A DNA stretch of 64,000 nt. It comes from Heliocidaris tuberculata. Its lineage: Eukaryota > Echinodermata > Echinoidea > Camarodonta > Echinometridae. Both the position numbers and the translations under genes were made by a program. Position 1 is the first letter of the stretch. Every line of letters begins with the position of its first letter. Location: positions 6,917,925 to 6,981,924 of the forward strand of contig CM046850.1 in the NCBI GenBank assembly GCA_025618425.1. Reading direction: 5' to 3'. Below, one piece after another: positions 10,906-21,177 of this stretch. The notes beneath the pieces were generated by a model, which was not told the DNA's origin, ran no database searches, and saw nothing but the letters and a program-made list of their open reading frames with translations.

Positions 10906-11958
10906 CACATAGTGCCCCCCCACACTTTTTCAAGTACCCCAAAAGTGCCCCTTTTATCTTTGAAAAGTTTCCCTTTTCATAGCTGATAAGTGCCCTCTTT
11001 TTCTTCGTATAGTACCCCCTTTTCCTTTCTAATAAGTGCCCTTTTTACCTTCTGATAAGTGCCCCCTTTAACCTTCCGGAGTTGTAATCTCTCTCTCTCT
11101 CTCTCTCTTTCTTTCTTCCTAGCTCTCTTCCACTCCTCTTAATATCTTTCAATTCTTGAATGAAATATCAGAGTATTCCAATGAAAATGATTTAAATGAA
11201 CATACATATACAGTGGCGTAGCGTGGGCTCATACATTGGGAGGGCTTCGGCGAATGGGGGGGGGGGGGGGCATCGAACTTACCTGGTGGATGAAATATGA
11301 ATTAACAAGTTTATTAATTAGGGACAGGGTGTGGGAGGGGCTCATAATGCCCCCACATTTTCAAGTACCCCCAAAGTGCCCCTTTTTATTTATGAAAAGT
11401 TCCCCTTTTCATAGCTGATAAGTGCCCTCTTTTTCTTCGTATAGTACCCCTTTTTTCTTTCTAATAAGTGCCCTTTTTACCTTCTGATGAGTGTCCCCTT
11501 TAACCTCAGACATTACTGCCTCCTTTGAAATCTAATAAGTGCCCCCTTTTTTGTCTGATTATTGCCCATTTTCCGTTCTAATGGTGCAATTTTCCCTTCT
11601 TATAAATGCCCCGGCTTTTCACCTCTAATAAGTGACCCTTTTTCTTCGTGGGACTGCCCCTTCTTCTTTCTAATAAGTGCCCTTTTCAACTTCTGATAAG
11701 TGCCCGTTTTAAGCTCAGATAAGTGCCCCCTTTGAAATCCGACAAGTGTCCCTGTTTTCGTCTAATTAGCGCCCATTTTCCGTTCTAATATTGCAATTTT
11801 TCCTTATGATATTAAAGTGCCCTATTCACCTCTGATAAAATGCCTCTTTTTAAGTGCCCCTTTTACTTATGATCAGTGCCCCCTTTTTCTTCCTTATAGT
11901 ATTATTTTCCCTTTTGATAAGTGCCCCTTTTGTCCTCTGATATGTGCCCTACCTATAT
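10906..11958 (+). repeat. Degenerate GTGCCCC tandem array
   Basis: Roughly 30-base units of the form AAGTGCCCCTTTT followed by TTCTAATA or TCTGATA variants, repeated at least 20 times. It is interrupted at 11072-11343 by a copy of another intron segment. A short block in reverse orientation lies at 47480-47600 in paralogue B. Confidence 0.8.
11072..11343 (+). repeat. Duplicated intron segment (partner 20593-20866)
   Basis: From CTTCCGGAGTTGTAATCTCT through a (TC)n tract, CAGTGGCGTAGCGTGGGC and a poly-G to GTGTGGGAGGGGCTC, almost identical to 20593-20866, which lies directly before the exon at 21006. The B locus has the related position at 53400-53880, so 20593 is the ancestral site and this is the extra copy. 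Confidence 0.8.
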
Positions 11959-12507
11959 ACTTATATACATTTAATATATTTTACCTACATACCCCGATGT
12001 CGCTTCCAAACTGTGCCCTAAAGTCCAAAAAAGAGCCATTTACATGTACCTAGCGTCAAATATTCAGAGGGGCTTCATAATAATACTGATATCAGCACAA
12101 GGTGAGGCAGTGGAGCAGGAGGCAGGAGGGGCACAATCCCCTAAATTATACAAGAATGAGCAGTGCCCGCAAAATCATAACAGAAAGGAGGACAATTTTT
12201 TTCTAAAATTTTTCCAAAGCTCGCTTGCTACGCTCGCTCGCATTTACCATTGTCTTATCATATTAGGAAAATCACTGCTATTCAAAATATCTTAAATAAT
12301 CAGACCATTACACTCAACTGCAAAGTAGTTTTTATCTACAACCATGTTAAGACAAAAACAATAATGTGTCGAAAATGATCCTCGATAGTGTATTAATCAG
12401 AATGTATAGCGGTATACTAATGTCTCCAAGTGGTATTTTCCGCCTTGTTTTCACCCTTTGTAGGTGCCCTTTTTTCCCCAAAAGTGCCCCTTCTTGTTGG
12501 TGCCCCC
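11959..12507. other. Unassigned intron sequence
   Basis: AT-rich intron with a last short GTGCCCC patch (12460-12507) next to the foldback element. No gene or repeat border seen. Confidence 0.5.
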
Positions 12508-13150
12508 TGTAGAGCCCACAAATGTAAAAATCAACCACAAATGTAAAAATAACCACAAATGTAAAAAACGGCATTGTACCCGCAAATGTCAAAATGACCA
12601 CAAATGTCATAACATATCAACCACAAGTGTAAAAATATCCACAAATGTGAAAAAAAATCGCCCACAAATGTAAAAATCTGTTTAACCACAAATGTAAAAA
12701 CATTTCGCCTACAAATGTAAAAATTTCCATTTTTACCACAAATGTAAAAACTCATTGCTTGCATAATGCACCTAGATAAGTTATTATAATGGTAAATTGC
12801 CACTTAGTCTAATGTCAATTGCTCTAATAGCCAAATGGTCTAACATCATTCGGTCTAACAACAATTCGTCCATCACCAATTCGTCTAATCAACATTTCGT
12901 CTATAGCCAATTCGTCTAAACATCACTTGATCTAATAATCAGTTCGTCTAATGTTCACTTGGTCCAGAATCTATTTCGGCTAAAACCAGTTGGTCTAATC
13001 ATTATTTCGTCTAATAGCCATTTTGTCTAAACCCAGTTGGTCTATCACCCACATCGTCTAATCATCATTACGTCTAATCATCGTTTGGTCCAATTCTCAA
13101 TTCGTCTTATACATGTTATAGCCGTTTTGTCTAATGTTCCCACTTGGTCT
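12508..13150 (+). repeat. Foldback left arm
   Basis: Outer ACAAATGTAAAAA domain 12518-12760, junction 12761-12800, inner GTCTAAT domain 12801-13150. Matches 17690-18886 in reverse complement; the right inner domain is longer. Confidence 0.9.
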
Positions 13151-13262
13151 AATAATAATAATAATAATAATAATTGGATTTATATAGTGCCTTTTCCAAA
13201 GGATACAAGGCGCTGTCACCTAAAGTCTATTCAAGTAAATTAAGAATTGTATAAGTAAGTTT

Positions 13263-14897
13263 TTAGATGTTTCTTGAAGATGTCAAGTGATGTGCTATTA
13301 CGGAGAGATGCGGGGAGTCTGTTCCAAAGTTGTGGAGCAAGGACTTGAAGCCAGCCTGTTTTCGGGATTTTGGAATGACATAGGAAGGAGCAGAGGTAGA
13401 ACGAAGAGAATATGATGTTCTCTGTTGCTGAAAGAGTGAGGAGATGTATTGAGGAAGTGTGGTTGACAGTGATTTGTAAGTCTGAACCAGTATACGGTAT
13501 TGTATTCTCTTAGAAACGGGAAGCCAGTGAAGTTCATTGAGTAATGGAGTGACGTGGGACCATTTTGGTTTTTGACATATTAGACGAGCACACTTACTCT
13601 GAAGACGTTGAAGTCTGCCCAGGTCCTGTTTACTAATGACCCCAAGCAAACATCCACCATAGTCAAGCCTGGATAGCACAAGTGCTCTAACAACATTATG
13701 ACAGGTGTCTTTATTTAAGTACCCCCTGATGCGATTGAGGTTGTAAATTTGCCAATTGAGGGTACGACACAAGTTTGTTACATGGTCAGACATTTTCATT
13801 TCCTTATCAAAGACAACACCCAGATCCTTGATTGTTGAAGACATTGGGATGTCTAGATCATCAATAGAAAATGAAAGGTCATTGAACCGATTCAAGTCGG
13901 TGGATGATGCAGCAATGAAGAACTCAGTTTTACCGGAATTCAACTTCAATTTATTACTGACAAGCCATGATTGTATGTCTTCTAAGCACTTCGAGATACG
14001 GTAGTATGCGCAAGCTGCATCTCCAGGCTTGGTAGGATCAAAAATGGTAAACATCTGGATGTCATCAGCATACACATGGTATTGAACTGAATGCTGGCTG
14101 ATGATGTTACCAATACACCTAATGTAATATGTAAATAACTGTGGCCCAACAATTGACCCTTGCGGTATCCCAAATTCCAACCTTTTGTCACTGGAGAATG
14201 ATCCATTGACATGGACTCTACAAGACTTGTTGCTAAGATACGATTTGAACCAGGAAAGGACATTATCTCGTAGACCGAAGTCATCGGCCAGCCTATGAGA
14301 GAGAATTGTGTGGTCCACCGTATCAAAGGCGGATGAGAGGTCCAGCATTAATAAGAAAACAGCTTGCCTGTTGTCGATTGCACAAAGTACGTCATTCTGC
14401 AGTCGAATGAGTGCAGTCTCAGTACTATGTGCCACGCGATATGCAGACTGCATAGGATCAAGCAAATCATTACGGTTGACAAAGTCGGACACCTGTTTAG
14501 AAACAGCCTTTTCGATTAATTTGCCTAAAAATGGTATGTTGGAAACAGGTCTGTAACTACCTAAATCATTTTTGTCCAGAGAGGACTTCTTCAATACTGG
14601 TGTAATGATAGACGATCTAAGTCTCTCTGGGAAAACACCGGTAGACAGTGATAGATTCACGATACGTAACAGTACTGGAAGTAGAACTGGCAAATGTTTC
14701 TTAACCAGCCATATTGGCATGGGATCCAAAGTACAAGATTTGGAAGGACATTTAGAAATCATACACTGCAAGACATTTTCACTCACAAAATCAAACTGAG
14801 AAAAAGTTGAGTCAGGTTCACATGTGTTTGAGGATACAGTAGGAACATTACGTTTTGTTGGAACAGTGCTCTCTATATCGTCCCTAATTTTAGATAC
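13263..14897 (-). CDS. CR1-like protein, reverse transcriptase half
   Basis: Continues in frame from the endonuclease half after the amber codon, 544 codons to the stop at 13263. RT motifs in order: SYRPVSNIPFLGKLIEK, QSAYRVAHSTETAL, motif A LMLDLSSAFDTVDH, motif B GIPQGSIVGP, motif C YHVYADDIQMF, then KLNSGKTEFF and the C-terminal ELHWLPVSKRIQYRI segment typical of CR1/L2. Catalytic aspartates (LDLSS and YADD) are present. No other frame break was seen over about 1,055 codons, so the copy is young. Confidence 0.88.
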   Translation of the reverse strand, partial: VSKIRDDIESTVPTKRNVPTVSSNTCEPDSTFSQFDFVSENVLQCMISKCPSKSCTLDPMPIWLVKKHLPVLLPVLLRIVNLSLSTGVFPERLRSSIITPVLKKSSLDKNDLGSYRPVSNIPFLGKLIEKAVSKQVSDFVNRNDLLDPMQSAYRVAHSTETALIRLQNDVLCAIDNRQAVFLLMLDLSSAFDTVDHTILSHRLADDFGLRDNVLSWFKSYLSNKSCRVHVNGSFSSDKRLEFGIPQGSIVGPQLFTYYIRCIGNIISQHSVQYHVYADDIQMFTIFDPTKPGDAACAYYRISKCLEDIQSWLVSNKLKLNSGKTEFFIAASSTDLNRFNDLSFSIDDLDIPMSSTIKDLGVVFDKEMKMSDHVTNLCRTLNWQIYNLNRIRGYLNKDTCHNVVRALVLSRLDYGGCLLGVISKQDLGRLQRLQSKCARLICQKPKWSHVTPLLNELHWLPVSKRIQYRILVQTYKSLSTTLPQYISSLFQQQRTSYSLRSTSAPSYVIPKSRKQAGFKSLLHNFGTDSPHLSVIAHHLTSSRNI

Positions 14898-16430
14898 CTA
14901 ACTGACAAAGTAATTTGAAAAATCTTCAGCAAGATCAGAAGAGTTTGTACATACAGGAAGAACATTACTACTGACATTAAGCAATTCATTGACAGTCTTA
15001 TACATGTCCTTGGTATTACATGAAGAAAGTCTGTCATGATAATAGTCTTTCTTGGCAGAGACAACCACATCACATACAGTCCGCTGAGCTTCAATATACA
15101 GTCTGCGATCAGTATTTGACTTTGTCTTGCGCCAGCGTCTCTCTGCACGCCGTCGGGCACGTCGAGCTTCCATCACTTTATCGGTGTACCAGCTAGGCTT
15201 TACTCGAACTGACAGTGTCCTTGTAGTTGCGGGGGCGTGAGCGTCAAGAACTTCACGACAAGCTTCGTTGTACCGAAGCACAAGATCATCGATGTTACTA
15301 CTGTCACAATCCATAATTGAGTTCATTCTGTTGGATAGATCCTGAGAGAACTGCTCGTGATCTATTGACTTAAACTTCCGGAGAACACGAATGTCACTAG
15401 AAGGAGCTGATTTCTTCAGATCAAGATCAAACTTTATCATGGAGTGATCAGAGTGCAGAATCTGATCTACGAAGCATGTCGTAATGAGAGTGTCACTGTC
15501 CTTAACGATGATGAGGTCAAGGGTATGTCCAAGACGATGTGTAGGCCCTTGAACAAGCTGCTTGTAGCCAAGCGAGGTCAGCAACGAGTTCATATTTCTC
15601 ACCTCCGGCTTACTAGGACAGTCCATATGGAAGTTAAAATCCCCCATGACCACCAGTCTGTTCGGCAGCAAATCGGCACAGCTGAGGACCTCCTCGAATT
15701 CCTCAAAAAACGTAGAAGATGGCACTGAGCCAGAAGGAGGTCTGTAGATAACCAGGAAGTTCAAGTTGGGGTTTCTAAATAAAGCAAATTCAAATGAGCT
15801 AGCTTCCGGGAGAGTATCGGAACAGTCCTTCAGCTTTAGACTGCTGTCATATACTGCAGCGATCCCTCCACCCCTACGTGAAGTTTTTCGCGGAAGACTG
15901 AGAGCGGAGAAACCAGGTGGACAAATCTCACCAAGGATGACCCGGTCATCCTCCTTGAGCCAAGTCTCCGTTATGAAGGTGATGTCATAGTTGTTATCGA
16001 TAATTGAATCACACAGTAAGTCGCTCTTGTTGCGGATTGACTGACTATTCCAAAGACATGCTTTCAGGGTCGTCTGTCCATGTGAATCGCTTCGAGGACT
16101 GCCAGTAGGTGTAGAAAGTCCATCACTCTTCTTGCTCTTCCTCCTACCACCTCTTGTTCCACGCCGTGTAGCAGGCTTCCTGTAGATCCCCAATTCCTTG
16201 ATGTGTGTCCATACATCATGAGGCAGCTTCAAATCACAGTTCAATTCAAGAAGCTCTGATCTTGTCAGACCCATTATATTGGTGTCCACTGAGAACAATG
16301 GATGAATGGGTTCACTTGGCCATGAATAACATTGAAATAGGATTATCAGTGCTAGACACAATAAAAGTGCTCTGGTATAAGTCCAAAGCTTCTCAATAGT
16401 GTAGTTGTACATAGAATACATGGAAGCCAT
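14898..16430 (-). CDS. CR1-like protein, endonuclease half
   Basis: 510 codons from Met at 16430 to a TAG at 14898-14900. The N-terminal 60 residues include a hydrophobic run (ALLLCLALIILFQ). From about residue 125 there is an apurinic-type endonuclease: LWNSQSIRNKSDLL, FITETWL, FLVIYRPPSG, VVMGDFNFH, LDLIIV, HSDHSMIKFDL. These carry the expected catalytic Glu (ETWL), Asp/Asn (GDFN) and Asp-His (SDH). The enzyme nicks target DNA to prime reverse transcription. The same frame continues without shift into the RT half after the stop. The start codon is the first Met and not otherwise supported. Confidence 0.85.
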   Translation of the reverse strand: MASMYSMYNYTIEKLWTYTRALLLCLALIILFQCYSWPSEPIHPLFSVDTNIMGLTRSELLELNCDLKLPHDVWTHIKELGIYRKPATRRGTRGGRRKSKKSDGLSTPTGSPRSDSHGQTTLKACLWNSQSIRNKSDLLCDSIIDNNYDITFITETWLKEDDRVILGEICPPGFSALSLPRKTSRRGGGIAAVYDSSLKLKDCSDTLPEASSFEFALFRNPNLNFLVIYRPPSGSVPSSTFFEEFEEVLSCADLLPNRLVVMGDFNFHMDCPSKPEVRNMNSLLTSLGYKQLVQGPTHRLGHTLDLIIVKDSDTLITTCFVDQILHSDHSMIKFDLDLKKSAPSSDIRVLRKFKSIDHEQFSQDLSNRMNSIMDCDSSNIDDLVLRYNEACREVLDAHAPATTRTLSVRVKPSWYTDKVMEARRARRRAERRWRKTKSNTDRRLYIEAQRTVCDVVVSAKKDYYHDRLSSCNTKDMYKTVNELLNVSSNVLPVCTNSSDLAEDFSNYFVS

Positions 16431-16679
16431 GGGCAGAGCAAACCAAGCAAGACTGAACTGACAAGTACCAAAAAATTAATCATATAACTACAACAAAACT
16501 AGAGCATAACACCTTACCAAAATTGTCTTGCAAGGTCAGTATGTTATGATACACAAGATGTCACAAAAGATAAACAGTAATGATCTCCTAAACACTCTAA
16601 TTAAACAGATACCTGGAGAGAGCAAGTAAAAGTGCTGCCTGTGAGGCGCTCAGCTTTGGCATCTAATACCCATTTGGTC

Positions 16680-17690
16680 TAATACTATAGACAAATAGGT
16701 TAGCCTGTCATAGTTATATATACACACTGCATGGGGGGCGGGGTGATGGGGCTGCAGCCCCTTCACTTTTGAGTAGACACGTTTCATGTAAATTTTTTTA
16801 ATGATTATGTACAGTATATATTTTTAGAAGAGATCACATTTTAAAGATATAGTTCGCAAAATGTTGAAAAGGGTTTTTGGTACCCGGGCAAGAGGCGTCA
16901 GTCCCCACTTCCAAAAACGTTCTATTTCCCTGCATTGTGGTACATGTAGTAATAATGATGATAATAATGAATAGAAACAGAATGGCACAATGAGAGAGAG
17001 ATTATGGGAGAATGAATATAAAAAGTAATATAAGGAAAGACGGAAGTAAAGATTAATCGATGTATATTACAATACAATAGGGAGGATCGAAAGTTAATGG
17101 AGAAAAGGATAAAGACATAAGACGATTATAAAAAAGGTCAATACAAAAAAAGAAGAGGAACATAACGAAATCAGAGGTGTAAAGCAAAAAAAAAAATATA
17201 TAAAAAGAAAGAATAATGCAAAATAGGCAAGATGATAGAAAGATAAACCAAGGAATAAAGAGAGAAAAAAAGAGAAGAGAAAGATGATAGAACAAATGAT
17301 ATAAAGATTAACATACGGGAAGATGGAAGAGGTGATAGAAGGAATTAAATAACACAACTAAAGGAAAGATGGAAAAATGAATGCAAGGAATAACAAAACG
17401 AAAGATAGAGAAATGATAGAAGGATAAATATATACATAAGAGAAGATAGCGAAATAAATGAAAGGATAAAAACAAAATAAGTGCAAAGTGCAATAAAACA
17501 ATAATAGAAAATTCACTAAAATATTATTTGATTAATCAGTTAATCAATAAATTTATTCACTAGATAATTCATTAAACACATGTAATCAATTCATGCCATG
17601 TTCCATCAGGTCTGTGCGCCGAACCGAGACCTGACTGTTTTAGTCAAAGCCACCTAGAGTAGTATTGTTGGGGGAAAACAAGAAATTTGC
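16680..17690. other. Foldback middle domain, purine-rich
   Basis: 16680-16930 is mixed sequence with GGGGCTGCAGCCCC. From about 16975 to 17500 the + strand is almost all A and G, in loose repeats of GATAGAAGGAA and GAAAGATGG. No open frame of interest. Confidence 0.6.
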
Positions 17691-18886
17691 CAAGTTGGTC
17701 ATTAGACGAAACGATGATTACATCAAATGGGAATTAGACAAGACGGCTATTAGACCAGATGACAATTAGACCAAATGACAATTATTCCAAATGGTTATTA
17801 GACTAAATGGGTGTTGACTCAATGATGATAGACCAACTGAGGTTAAGCTAACTGACAAATGGACCAAATGATGCGTAGACCTAATGGGTATTAGACTAAT
17901 TGGGTTCAGACCATTTGATGATTAGACGAAATTGCAATTAGATCAATTGATCATGGACCAAATGGTTATTAGACCAAATGGCTATTAGACGAATTGACTA
18001 TAGACCAAATGGTAATTAGACGAAATGACAATTAGACCAAATGTTAATTGGGCGAAATGATGATTAGACCAATTGGTTATTAGATCAACTGATATTAGAC
18101 CGGATGATGTTAGACCAAGTGGCAATAAACCTATATAACTATGACAGGTTAACTTATTTGTATTATTAGACTAAATGGTTATATAAAGAATAAACAGATC
18201 AAACGGTTCTTAGACGAACTGAGAATTGGATCAAACGATTATACAAAATAGTAATTAGACGAAGTGATGATTAGATGATGTGGGTGTTAGACCAACTGGG
18301 TTTAGACAAAATGGCTATTAGACGAAATTATGATTAGACCAACTGGTTATTAGACCAACTGGTTCTAGGCGAAATACATATTGGACCAAGTGAACATTAG
18401 ACGAACTGATTATTGGACCAAGTGATGTTTAGACCAAGTGGGTATTATACCAAATGTGTTTTAGACGAAGTGATTAAACTGATTATTAGACCAATTGGTT
18501 ATTAGACGAAATGTTGATTAGACGAATTGGTGATGGACGAATTGTTGTTAGACCGAATGATGTTAGACCATTTGGCTATTAGACCAATTGGATATTGGCA
18601 TAAGACCAAGTGGCAATTTACCATTATAATAACTTATCTTACATAGGTGCATTATGCAAGCAGTGCGTTTTTACATTTGTGGTAAAAATGGAAATTTTTA
18701 CATTTGTAGGCGAAATGTTTTTACATTTGTGGTTAAACAGATTTTTACATTTGTGGGCAATTTTTGTTACATTTTTGGTTATTTTTACACTTGTGGTTGA
18801 CATGTTATGACATTTGTGGTTATTTTGACATTTGTGAGTGTAATGTTTTTACATTTGTGGTTATTTTTACATTTTTGGGCTCTACA
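17690..18886 (-). repeat. Foldback right arm
   Basis: Inner ATTAGACCAAATGG-type units 17700-18610, then outer TTTTTACATTTGTGG units 18660-18886. Reverse complement of the left arm, with more inner units. Confidence 0.9.
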
Positions 18887-18936
18887 CCCCCCCCCCCCCC
18901 CCGCACTTTGAAAGACGCTCCGCCGCCCCAATTATA

Positions 18937-19186
18937 TACCCAGACGTTACGTGTCCGGACAGGTTGGTTATCCGGACAGGTCATTTTTAAACAGTAAATC
19001 GAACAACTTTTAATGCTAGTTTTCTCAAATCAGTGAATATTCGCAATTCACATGATATTCAAAATATCCTGTGAATTGCGAATATTCACTGATTTAAGTG
19101 TTACTTGATGCATATTTTTTGTAAAATCTGACGGCAAAATTGACAGGCTAATTTTTGTTAAGTGTCCGGACACACGACTCCCCATC
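18937..19186. mobile_element. Short element with GTGTCCGGACA ends, second copy
   Basis: Homologue of 9317-9555, again directly left of a (TAC)n array. This copy carries an inner hairpin: GTGAATATTCGCAATTCACA near 19037 and its complement near 19075. Confidence 0.7.
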
Positions 19187-19187
19187 C

Positions 19188-19199
19188 TACTACTACTTT

Positions 19200-19283
<84 letters not shown>

Positions 19284-19294
19284 TACTACTACTA

Positions 19295-19325
<31 letters not shown>

Positions 19326-19399
19326 CACTACTACTACTCTACTACTACTACTACTACTAATGTTACTGTTATAACTACTACTACTACTACTACTACTAC
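19188..19399 (+). repeat. (TAC)n array
   Basis: TAC repeat continuing after the hAT-like element at 19793-19835, so it was one array before that insertion. Confidence 0.95.
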
Positions 19400-19792
19400 C
19401 AGGGGCGGATCCAGGATTTCGTATAAGGGGGGGGGGGGCACACAAATGCAGGATTGTCAACTTTGGGAAACTGCTTGGAGGGAGACCCATATTTTTTTGG
19501 TCTTTCGCCAGCCCTCCAAAATTCGCTCAGTAGAGGGGGGGGGGGGGGGGGGGTGGCGAGCAAAAAAAAATAAATTTCGCCAGCCCTCCAAAAGTCGCTC
19601 AGTGGGGGGGGGGGGGGAGGGTTATGGGTCCAGTTCCCCTGCATTATTCTCTGACAAGCAAAAAAAAAAGGTTATCTGGTCGAAAAGGGGGGGGGGCACA
19701 ATCGCAAATAGGGGGGGCACATTGCTTTGTTTTCCCTCAAAAGGGGGGGGGGCACGGGCCGGGATTGCCCCCCCCCCCTGAATCCGCCACTG
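19400..19792. mobile_element. hAT-like MITE in (TAC)n
   Basis: Starts CAGGGGCGGATCCAGG and ends CCTGAATCCGCCACTG, imperfect 16-base inverted ends. The eight bases on each side are ACTACTAC, as expected for an 8-base hAT target duplication but uninformative in a TAC array. The inside is G-homopolymer-rich with a partial internal repeat (CGCCAGCCCTCCAAAA twice). Confidence 0.75.
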
Positions 19793-19833
<41 letters not shown>

Positions 19834-19895
19834 AAAACCTGTTGTATTTATACTATTTATGGGAATGGAACCTAATATAACTTTACCGTTCTTAG

Positions 19896-19986
19896 GCCCC
19901 CCGAAGTCAGTGGTTTGAACATCGATCTGAAAGCAGCAAGACAAGCATTTGAATTGATCATCGGGAAGGAAAAACTCCTTGAATGG
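19896..19986 (+). CDS. HERC linker exon (LDLKAAR-type), paralogue A
   Basis: 91 bases, one base plus 30 codons, between ACCGTTCTTAG and GTAAGT. Reads G-P-P-E-V-S-G, then LNIDLKAARQAFELIIG and KEKLLEW. The B exon at 50874-50964 has the same length and phases and differs at 7 of 31 residues. Resembles the HERC segment after the IFSS motif. Confidence 0.9.
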
Positions 19987-20137
19987 GTAAGTTTTCTTTT
20001 ATATACAGGTACATGTATGTATGTTTATATGATATATAGTATTGTAATTTGAAAATCTGAAAATCAGAAAAGGAATGGTATAGATACTATTTTAATTGCG
20101 ATATCTCCAGTGGGACTTGGTCTTTAGATATATATAA

Positions 20138-20197
<60 letters not shown>

Positions 20198-20247
20198 CAA
20201 AAGTCATGTAAAAAAATATACGGTGACTCTAATAAAGCTGCTGCCGT

Positions 20248-20389
20248 CTGGGGAGCGTTTCATCAAGCGTTTTGTCAGTGATTTTTACAGACAAATGTTA
20301 TAAGCTACTGAAATCCTTGCATCTGATTGGCCGAGAGCAAATTTGTCGCTAAAAATCACCGACAAAATGCTTGATGAAACGCTCCCCAG
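20248..20389. mobile_element. Small palindromic MITE (CTGGGGAGCG ends)
   Basis: 142 bases with inverted ends CTGGGGAGCGTTTCATCAAG and its complement, and an inner TGATTTTTA arm. A diverged copy lies at 43433-43559. A (TA)n tract sits nearby at 20140-20190. The remaining intron 19987-20592 shows no gene. Confidence 0.8.
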
Positions 20390-20592
20390 ATTTGGAAGAC
20401 ATTTAGACAAACCCATGGCAAGCCAATGACTTTTGAATGTTTTTTTGTAAGCCTTCTATTTTTTTTGGAAATTTGTTTCAATTCTACGTACATGTAGGCC
20501 TCATGTAATGACAATTCAACCATTATTTAAAATGTCAGATTTCAAAGACCACCCACACATACAGACAAACACCTGCTTTCCTTATGACTAAA

Positions 20593-20866
20593 CCCTTCCG
20601 GAGTTGTAATCTCTGTCTCTCTGTCTCTCTTTCTCTCTTTCTAGCTCTCTTCCACTCCTCTTAATATCTTTCAATTTTTGAATGAAATATCAGAGTATTC
20701 CAATGAAAATGATTTAAATGAACATACATATACAGTGGCGTAGCGTGGGCTCATACATTGGGAGGGCTTCGACGAATGGGGAGGGGGGGGGGCATCGAAC
20801 TTACCTGGCGGATGAAATACGAATTAACAAGTTTATTAATTAGGGGCAGGGTGTGGGAGGGGCTCA
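20593..20866 (+). repeat. Intron segment duplicated at 11072-11343
   Basis: Includes a (TC)n tract and the left end CAGTGGCGTAGCGTGG of a hAT-like MITE family. The right end of the MITE is lost here (compare 53643-53872). Confidence 0.75.
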
Positions 20867-21005
20867 AAGCGTCTCCTATTCACGTTCCCTTCCCCCCTCC
20901 TTTTCTTTTCTCTGCTTTCTCTTTTTCTCCCCCCCCCCCCCCCCCATTTATAGGGGATGTGCGATGTAATTATGATGCATATGCAGTGATCATCATCTTT
21001 TGTAG

Positions 21006-21177
21006 ATATCCAAAGTGGTTGGCACTGACCTGTGTAGGAACATTCAACGTGCGCCTTTCTTAGATGAGGATCTACATTTCTACTTCATCCTGTTGGAGTG
21101 CCCAATCTTCAGTTACCCTCAATTCGAGTGGAGCCGTCGGGTTTTGGCCGCTGTAGGCAGGTTGCTGATAACCTCTG
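21006..21177 (+). CDS. HERC linker exon (LLECPIF), paralogue A
   Basis: 172 bases, phase 0 in and phase 1 out, between TTTTGTAG and GTAATG. Contains TDLCRNIQRAPFLDEDLHFY, then FILLECPIFSYP and VLAAVGRLL, like the HERC3/4 LPECP region that precedes the HECT domain. B exon 53915-54086 has the same length, about 71% identical (17 of 58 residues differ). Confidence 0.9.

Larger units (their letters stand above)
13150..16660 (-). mobile_element. CR1/L2-like non-LTR retrotransposon, nearly intact
   Basis: Inserted on the - strand inside the TTGGTCTAAT array of the foldback left arm: GGTCTAAT remains on both sides (13146 and 16674). The 3' end has an (ATT)n tail, seen as (AAT)n at 13150-13175, next to GGATTTATATAGTGCC, a common 3' end of L2/CR1-type elements. 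It holds one long endonuclease-RT frame broken by a single stop. No separate ORF1 is evident, so it is either 5'-truncated or an element type with one ORF. Confidence 0.85.
12508..18886. mobile_element. Foldback (TU-like) element with long tandem-repeat inverted arms
   Basis: Begins TGTAGAGCCC and ends with its complement GGGCTCTACA. The first 650 or so bases of both arms match as inverted repeats nearly base for base: an outer domain of 10-15-base units around CCACAAATGTAAAAA, then a spacer (GCTTGCATAATGCACCTA, with GGTAAATTGCCACTT), then an inner domain of about 12-18-base units around TTGGTCTAAT. The middle (16680-17690) is non-repetitive to purine-rich. TU foldback elements described in Strongylocentrotus have the same plan. 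No transposase is visible, so it is non-autonomous. Both flanks are C-rich, so a target duplication cannot be read. Confidence 0.85.

Noticed and set aside
12518..12760. CRISPR-like regular repeats (CCACAAATGTAAAAA) in the foldback arms
   Set aside because: Units vary, spacers are tiny and related, the arms are inverted partners, and the genome is eukaryotic.
12347..12803. Repetitive ORFs (FTFVVIFTFV, FYICG) at both foldback arms
   Set aside because: They are the translated ACAAATGTAAAAA repeat, not a protein.
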